Made by a program: the position numbers and the translations under genes
Notes under the pieces: model-generated
The model's input: only the letters and a program-made list of their open reading frames with translations
Told to the model about the DNA's origin: nothing
The model's database searches: none
In this document: piece after piece, positions 42,369-45,528 of the stretch
Layout of the letters: the number at the start of each line of letters is the position of its first letter
How positions within the stretch are numbered: position 1 is the stretch's first letter
Source of the DNA: Metarhizobium sp039808465
GTDB taxonomy: Bacteria; Pseudomonadota; Alphaproteobacteria; Rhizobiales; Rhizobiaceae
Length of the DNA stretch: 45,528 nucleotides
Reading direction: 5' to 3'
Assembly: GCA_039808465.1 (NCBI GenBank)
Contig: JBDHTA010000010.1
Span: forward strand, 1 to 45,528

Positions 42369-43283
42369 ATGCTGCCCCTGATCGCCAATCCTCCGCCATG
42401 GCCGAACGGCGCGCGCTGCGCCGTCTGCTTCGCGTTCGACTTCGATGCGGAGAGCCTGCTGCACCTCTATTACCCCAGGGACTCGGCGCGGCGGATCAAC
42501 CTGTCCTCGTCCCTGCGCTATGGGGCGCGTGTCGCCATTCCGCGCATCGCCGGTATCTGGAAGCATTTCGGCATCCGCCAGACGGTCTATGTGCCCGGAT
42601 GGTGCATCGAAACCTATCCTGACGCCATCGAAACGCTGCTGGAAGGCGGGCACGAGCTTGGCCATCACGGCTGGCTGCACGAGCGCACCAACCAGTTGGC
42701 CCCGCAGGACGAGCGCCGCGTTCTGGAAACGGGCATCGCCGCCATCGAGAAGGTGACAGGCAGGCGGCCTGCCGGATATCGCAGCCCCTCGGGCGCCTTT
42801 TCCGAACATACGCTCGATCTGCTGGTCGAATACGGCTTCACCTACGACGCCTCGCTGGCGGGCGATGACGTGCCCTATCTGCTGAAAGGCGCGAAGGGCA
42901 GCCTGCTGGAACTGCCTTCGGATCACCCGCTGGACGACTGGCCGCAATATGTGAACCTGAAGGAATTCAACATGGGCATGACCATCCAGTCGCCGCAGCG
43001 GGCGATGGATGTGTTCCGGGCCGAATTCGACGCCGCATGGGAGCATGGCGGGCTGTGGAACTCGATCTGGCACCCCTTCGTGTCCGGGCGGCTGGCGCGC
43101 GCGCATGCCATGGTCGAGCTTATCGAATACATGATGGCCAAGGGTCAGGTCTGGTTCGCGCCGATGGAAGAGATCGCCGCCCATATCAACGGCCTGATCG
43201 CGCGCGGGGAATGGACGCCGCCGGAAGAACATCTGCCGTTCTGGACCGAACCGGTGCCGCAGATCGTCACGCCCTCGCGCTGA
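42369..43283 (+). CDS. NodB-fold polysaccharide deacetylase/imidase-like hydrolase
   Basis: 304 aa from the ATG at 42369 after GAGGAGCCGGA. CE4/NodB motifs are present in the variant form of HpPgdA and PuuE-like proteins: AFDFDAESLL (metal Asp), GHELGHHGWLHE (histidines), RRPAGYRSPSGAFS, and a late VWFAPMEEIAAHI. There is no signal peptide, which argues against a cell-wall substrate. Cytoplasmic members of this branch include allantoinase-like and cyclic-imide hydrolases, so opening of a small nitrogen-containing ring is a reasonable guess. It leads an apparent plus-strand unit with an amino-acid-type permease and ATPase, divergent from the TetR gene. Confidence 0.85.
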   Translation: MLPLIANPPPWPNGARCAVCFAFDFDAESLLHLYYPRDSARRINLSSSLRYGARVAIPRIAGIWKHFGIRQTVYVPGWCIETYPDAIETLLEGGHELGHHGWLHERTNQLAPQDERRVLETGIAAIEKVTGRRPAGYRSPSGAFSEHTLDLLVEYGFTYDASLAGDDVPYLLKGAKGSLLELPSDHPLDDWPQYVNLKEFNMGMTIQSPQRAMDVFRAEFDAAWEHGGLWNSIWHPFVSGRLARAHAMVELIEYMMAKGQVWFAPMEEIAAHINGLIARGEWTPPEEHLPFWTEPVPQIVTPSR

Positions 43284-43373
43284 GCGAATGCCGTCTTCCG
43301 TCATCGGATCGCGAACAAGGCGGAATGCCGCCGGTTTCGATGACGTCCGGGTCAACATCGTCATGGGGAACAC

Positions 43374-43463
43374 ATGATAGCTGATCTTGCAACTTCCGGC
43401 CTGGCATGGCCCGGCCGCCGCCGCTTTTCCGGCACAGCGAATGCACGGGAGGGCGCGGCATGA
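43374..43463 (+). CDS. Possible 29-codon coupled leader ORF
   Basis: ATG at 43374 behind GGGGAACAC, with 29 codons (MIADLATSGLAWPG..., ending AREGAA) and a TGA that overlaps the permease start (ATGA at 43460-43463). The size and overlap suit a translationally coupled leader, but the sequence has no family and may be chance. It lies in a 176-bp gap where a binding-protein gene would often be found. Confidence 0.25.
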   Translation: MIADLATSGLAWPGRRRFSGTANAREGAA

Positions 43464-44335
43464 GCATGATTGTCGGGAGCGCGGCACCGGCCGCGCCCGT
43501 GCCGGACATCGATATCTCCCGGATGCGGCTGATCAAGCCCATCCCTTACGGGCGGCTTCTCAGCGTTGCCCTGATCGTCCTCTTCGCGGCCTTCATCATC
43601 AAGTCCTTTGCCGAAGGGCAGGTCAACTGGACGGTGACGTGGCGCTACATGTTCTGGCCGTCGATCCTGATGGGGCTGGTCAACACATTGTGGATGTCGG
43701 CCCTGTGCATGGCGATCGCCATCGTCATCGGCCTTCTTTGCGCCATCGCCCGCGATTCGGAAAATCCGGTGCTGCGCGCAGCCTCCATCTTCTACACCTG
43801 GTTCTTTCGCGGCGCGCCGCTCATCCTCCAGCTTCTGTTGTGGTTCAACCTCGCGCTGGTCTTTCCGAAGCTGAGCTTCTTCGGGCTTTACGAAACCCGC
43901 ACGGTGGAGGTCATCACCCCCGCCGTCGCCGCCATTCTCGGCTTCGGCCTGAATGCGGGGGCCTACGCCTCGGAAATCATCCGCGCCGGGCTGCTCGGCG
44001 TCGATCGCGGCCAGTTCGAAGCGGCCAAGGCCATCGGCATGACGAATGCCACCGCATTGCGCCGCATCGTGCTGCCGCAGGCCATGCGCACCGTGCTGCC
44101 GCCGCTCGGCAATGAAACGATCAGCATGATCAAGATGACCTCGCTTGCCTCGATCATCGGCTTCTCCGATCTGCTGCGCAGCGTGCAGAACATCTATTTC
44201 GTCAATACCCGCGTCATCGAGCTGCTGATGGTGGCGACCGTCTGGTATCTGGTGGTGGTGACCGTTCTCAGCGTCTTCCAGCAGATGCTGGAGCGGCGGT
44301 TCGGCAGGGGCTTTACGAGGAGCGCGCAACGGTGA
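43460..44335 (+). CDS. Polar amino-acid ABC transporter permease
   Basis: 291 aa from the ATG at 43460 behind GGGAGGG. After a cytoplasmic lead of about 30 residues comes an added N-terminal helix (LLSVALIVLFAAFIIKSFA), then the HisMQ core: YTWFFRGAPLILQLLLWFNLA and the contact loop QFEAAKAIGMTNATALRRIV. Single-permease systems of this kind form homodimers, which fits the lack of a second permease gene here. The ATPase follows with a 4-base GTGA overlap. No binding-protein gene lies in the window; it may be beyond the right edge. The cargo is probably the substrate of the neighbouring hydrolases. Confidence 0.9.
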   Translation: MSMIVGSAAPAAPVPDIDISRMRLIKPIPYGRLLSVALIVLFAAFIIKSFAEGQVNWTVTWRYMFWPSILMGLVNTLWMSALCMAIAIVIGLLCAIARDSENPVLRAASIFYTWFFRGAPLILQLLLWFNLALVFPKLSFFGLYETRTVEVITPAVAAILGFGLNAGAYASEIIRAGLLGVDRGQFEAAKAIGMTNATALRRIVLPQAMRTVLPPLGNETISMIKMTSLASIIGFSDLLRSVQNIYFVNTRVIELLMVATVWYLVVVTVLSVFQQMLERRFGRGFTRSAQR

Positions 44336-45111
44336 AGGCGGACGTCACGGCAAAACCTCTCGTCTGCGCCCGCAACGTGGGCAAGACGTTCCATAACCAC
44401 ACCGCCCTTCGCGGCGTCAGCATCGATGTCCGCCAGGGCGAGGTCGTGTGCGTCATCGGCCCCTCCGGCTCGGGAAAAACCACGTTCCTGCGCTGCATCA
44501 ACCAGCTCGAAACCTATGACAGCGGCTCGATCTGGCTGGATGGCGAGCTTCTCGGCTATCAGCAGACGGGCGAAGCGCTGCGCCCCCTGCCCGAGCAGGA
44601 GGTCGCGCGCCAGCGCCGCAAGACCGGCATGGTGTTCCAGCGCTTCAACCTGTTTCCGCATCTGACGGCCTTGCAGAACGTGACGGAGGGTCCGATCCAG
44701 GTTCTCCGGCAGAACCGGGCGCAGGCGGAAGCAGGCGCGATGCAGCTTCTCGAAAGGGTCGGCCTTGCGGAAAAGGCCAGAGCCTATCCCGCAGAACTCT
44801 CCGGCGGCCAGCAGCAGCGCGTCGCCATTGCCCGCGCTCTGGCGATGCAGCCGCAGCTCATGCTGTTCGACGAGCCAACCTCGGCGCTCGATCCCGAACT
44901 GGTGGGCGAGGTGCTGAACGTCATGCGCGATCTGGCGGCGGCGGGCACCACCATGATCGTCGTGACGCATGAGATGGCCTTCGCCCGCGACGTCGGCGAC
45001 CGCATCGTATTCATGGATCAGGGGCAGGTCGTGGAAAGCGGCCCGTCGGCCGAACTCATGTCGAACCCCCGCGAGGAGCGCACGCGCGCCTTCCTGAAAA
45101 TGGTGGCCTGA
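44332..45111 (+). CDS. Polar amino-acid ABC transporter ATP-binding protein
   Basis: 259 aa from a GTG at 44332 overlapping the permease stop. Walker A GPSGSGKTT, Q-loop MVFQRFNLFPH, signature LSGGQQQRVAIARAL, Walker B LMLFDEPTSALDPE and H-loop VVTHEMAF are all intact, as in GlnQ-type ATPases. The region after Walker A (DSGSIWLDGELLGYQQTGEALRPL) is slightly longer than usual. It energises the permease encoded just upstream. It ends 6 bases before the convergent GMC oxidoreductase gene, so there is no room for a separate terminator. Confidence 0.92.
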   Translation: MKADVTAKPLVCARNVGKTFHNHTALRGVSIDVRQGEVVCVIGPSGSGKTTFLRCINQLETYDSGSIWLDGELLGYQQTGEALRPLPEQEVARQRRKTGMVFQRFNLFPHLTALQNVTEGPIQVLRQNRAQAEAGAMQLLERVGLAEKARAYPAELSGGQQQRVAIARALAMQPQLMLFDEPTSALDPELVGEVLNVMRDLAAAGTTMIVVTHEMAFARDVGDRIVFMDQGQVVESGPSAELMSNPREERTRAFLKMVA

Positions 45112-45117
45112 CCCCGC

Positions 45118-45528
45118 TCAACCCGCGAAAGGCTGCGGGTCGGGCGGCAGGCTGCGGCCGCGAATGGCGTCCGCCAGCTTTTCCGCGATCATCATGGCTG
45201 GGCAATTGGTATTGCCGCTGATGACATGCGGCATGATCGAGGCATCGGCCACCCGCAACCCCTCCACGCCATGCACCCGCCCGGCGGCATCGACCACGCT
45301 CTCCTCCCCCGTGCCCATGCGGCAGGAGGAGGTGGGATGGAAATAGGTGCTGCCGGTCTGGCGGATCCAGTTTTCGATTTCGGCATCCGTCATGCTGTTC
45401 ACATCGATGCCGTCGGCGGGGCCGCGCAAATCGTCCCATGCGGGCTGGCGCAAGATCTCCGCCGTTCTGCGCACGCCGCGCCGCAGCGCGGCGATATCGC
45501 CCGGCGCCGACATGTAATTGTGCACGAT
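45118..45528 (-). CDS. GMC-family oxidoreductase (choline-dehydrogenase-like), C-terminal part
   Basis: The last 136 codons or so of a flavoprotein of the glucose-methanol-choline family; the gene enters from beyond the right edge. The C-terminal domain has the catalytic histidine block TYFHPTSSCRMGT, then VHGVEGLRVADASIMPHVIS and the Asn-containing SGNTNCPAMMIAEKLAD that closes the FAD site. These enzymes oxidise alcohols to aldehydes. The neighbourhood of amino-acid-type transport and hydrolases suggests an alcohol intermediate of the same pathway, but specificity is not visible in this fragment. It is transcribed toward the convergent ABC ATPase gene. Confidence 0.88.
   Translation of the reverse strand: MVHNYMSAPGDIAALRRGVRRTAEILRQPAWDDLRGPADGIDVNSMTDAEIENWIRQTGSTYFHPTSSCRMGTGEESVVDAAGRVHGVEGLRVADASIMPHVISGNTNCPAMMIAEKLADAIRGRSLPPDPQPFAG

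Overview
This is a dense, high-GC, gene-packed stretch of a bacterial chromosome or large replicon. Protein sequences, operon style and the many polar amino-acid ABC transporters point to an alphaproteobacterium, most likely of the Hyphomicrobiales (Rhizobiaceae/Brucellaceae-like). No rRNA, tRNA, transposase, phage gene or CRISPR array was seen, and the genus cannot be fixed from the sequence alone.

Layout. (1) 1-5.6 kb: a partial RpiR-type regulator faces a beta-keto-acid cleavage enzyme. Next come a FecCD-type metal/siderophore ABC transporter, the C-terminal remnant of its binding protein, the C-terminal half of a methylcitrate synthase, an intact methylisocitrate lyase (prpB) and a methylenetetrahydrofolate-reductase-like remnant. 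Two deletion or assembly scars flank prpB. (2) 5.6-9.5 kb: a surface-polysaccharide group (GumK-like glycosyltransferase, Wzx-type flippase, TupA-like ATP-grasp protein). (3) 9.8-11.2 kb: a type II NADH dehydrogenase. (4) 11.2-15.0 kb: an amino-acid ABC transporter operon ending in its own RpiR/SIS regulator. (5) 15.1-18.2 kb: a LysR regulator divergent from a HAD hydrolase and a DAO-family oxidase. (6) 18.3-26.3 kb: one minus-strand catabolic operon (GlpD-like flavoprotein, amino-acid ABC transporter, OYE/Fe-S demethylase-like flavoprotein) with a LysR regulator and a near-ideal LysR operator. (7) 26.4-29.7 kb: gabD-like dehydrogenase, tartrate/D-malate-type dehydrogenase and an XRE-cupin regulator. 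(8) 30.1-30.5 kb: a small secreted arginine-rich protein. (9) 30.6-35.8 kb: a paoABC-like molybdenum aldehyde oxidoreductase with XdhC- and MocA-type maturation factors. (10) 36.0-45.5 kb: a nuclease-fold-like orphan, then a tightly coupled catabolic operon (ThDP enzyme, nitroreductase, M20 amidohydrolase, arginine-deiminase/amidinotransferase-fold enzyme), a TetR regulator, a NodB-fold deacetylase/imidase, an amino-acid-type ABC permease and ATPase, and the end of a GMC oxidoreductase.

How it fits together. The window is mainly a scavenging region: import small nitrogenous compounds, demethylate, deaminate or hydrolyse them, oxidise the aldehydes, and feed carbon into central metabolism, each block under a local regulator. 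The most original block is 36-45.5 kb. There, an identical 12-bp AT-rich element occurs upstream of the paoABC-type operon and upstream of the amidinotransferase operon, and a related AT-rich inverted repeat lies at the local TetR promoter. Together these suggest one regulon joining enzymes not usually described together.
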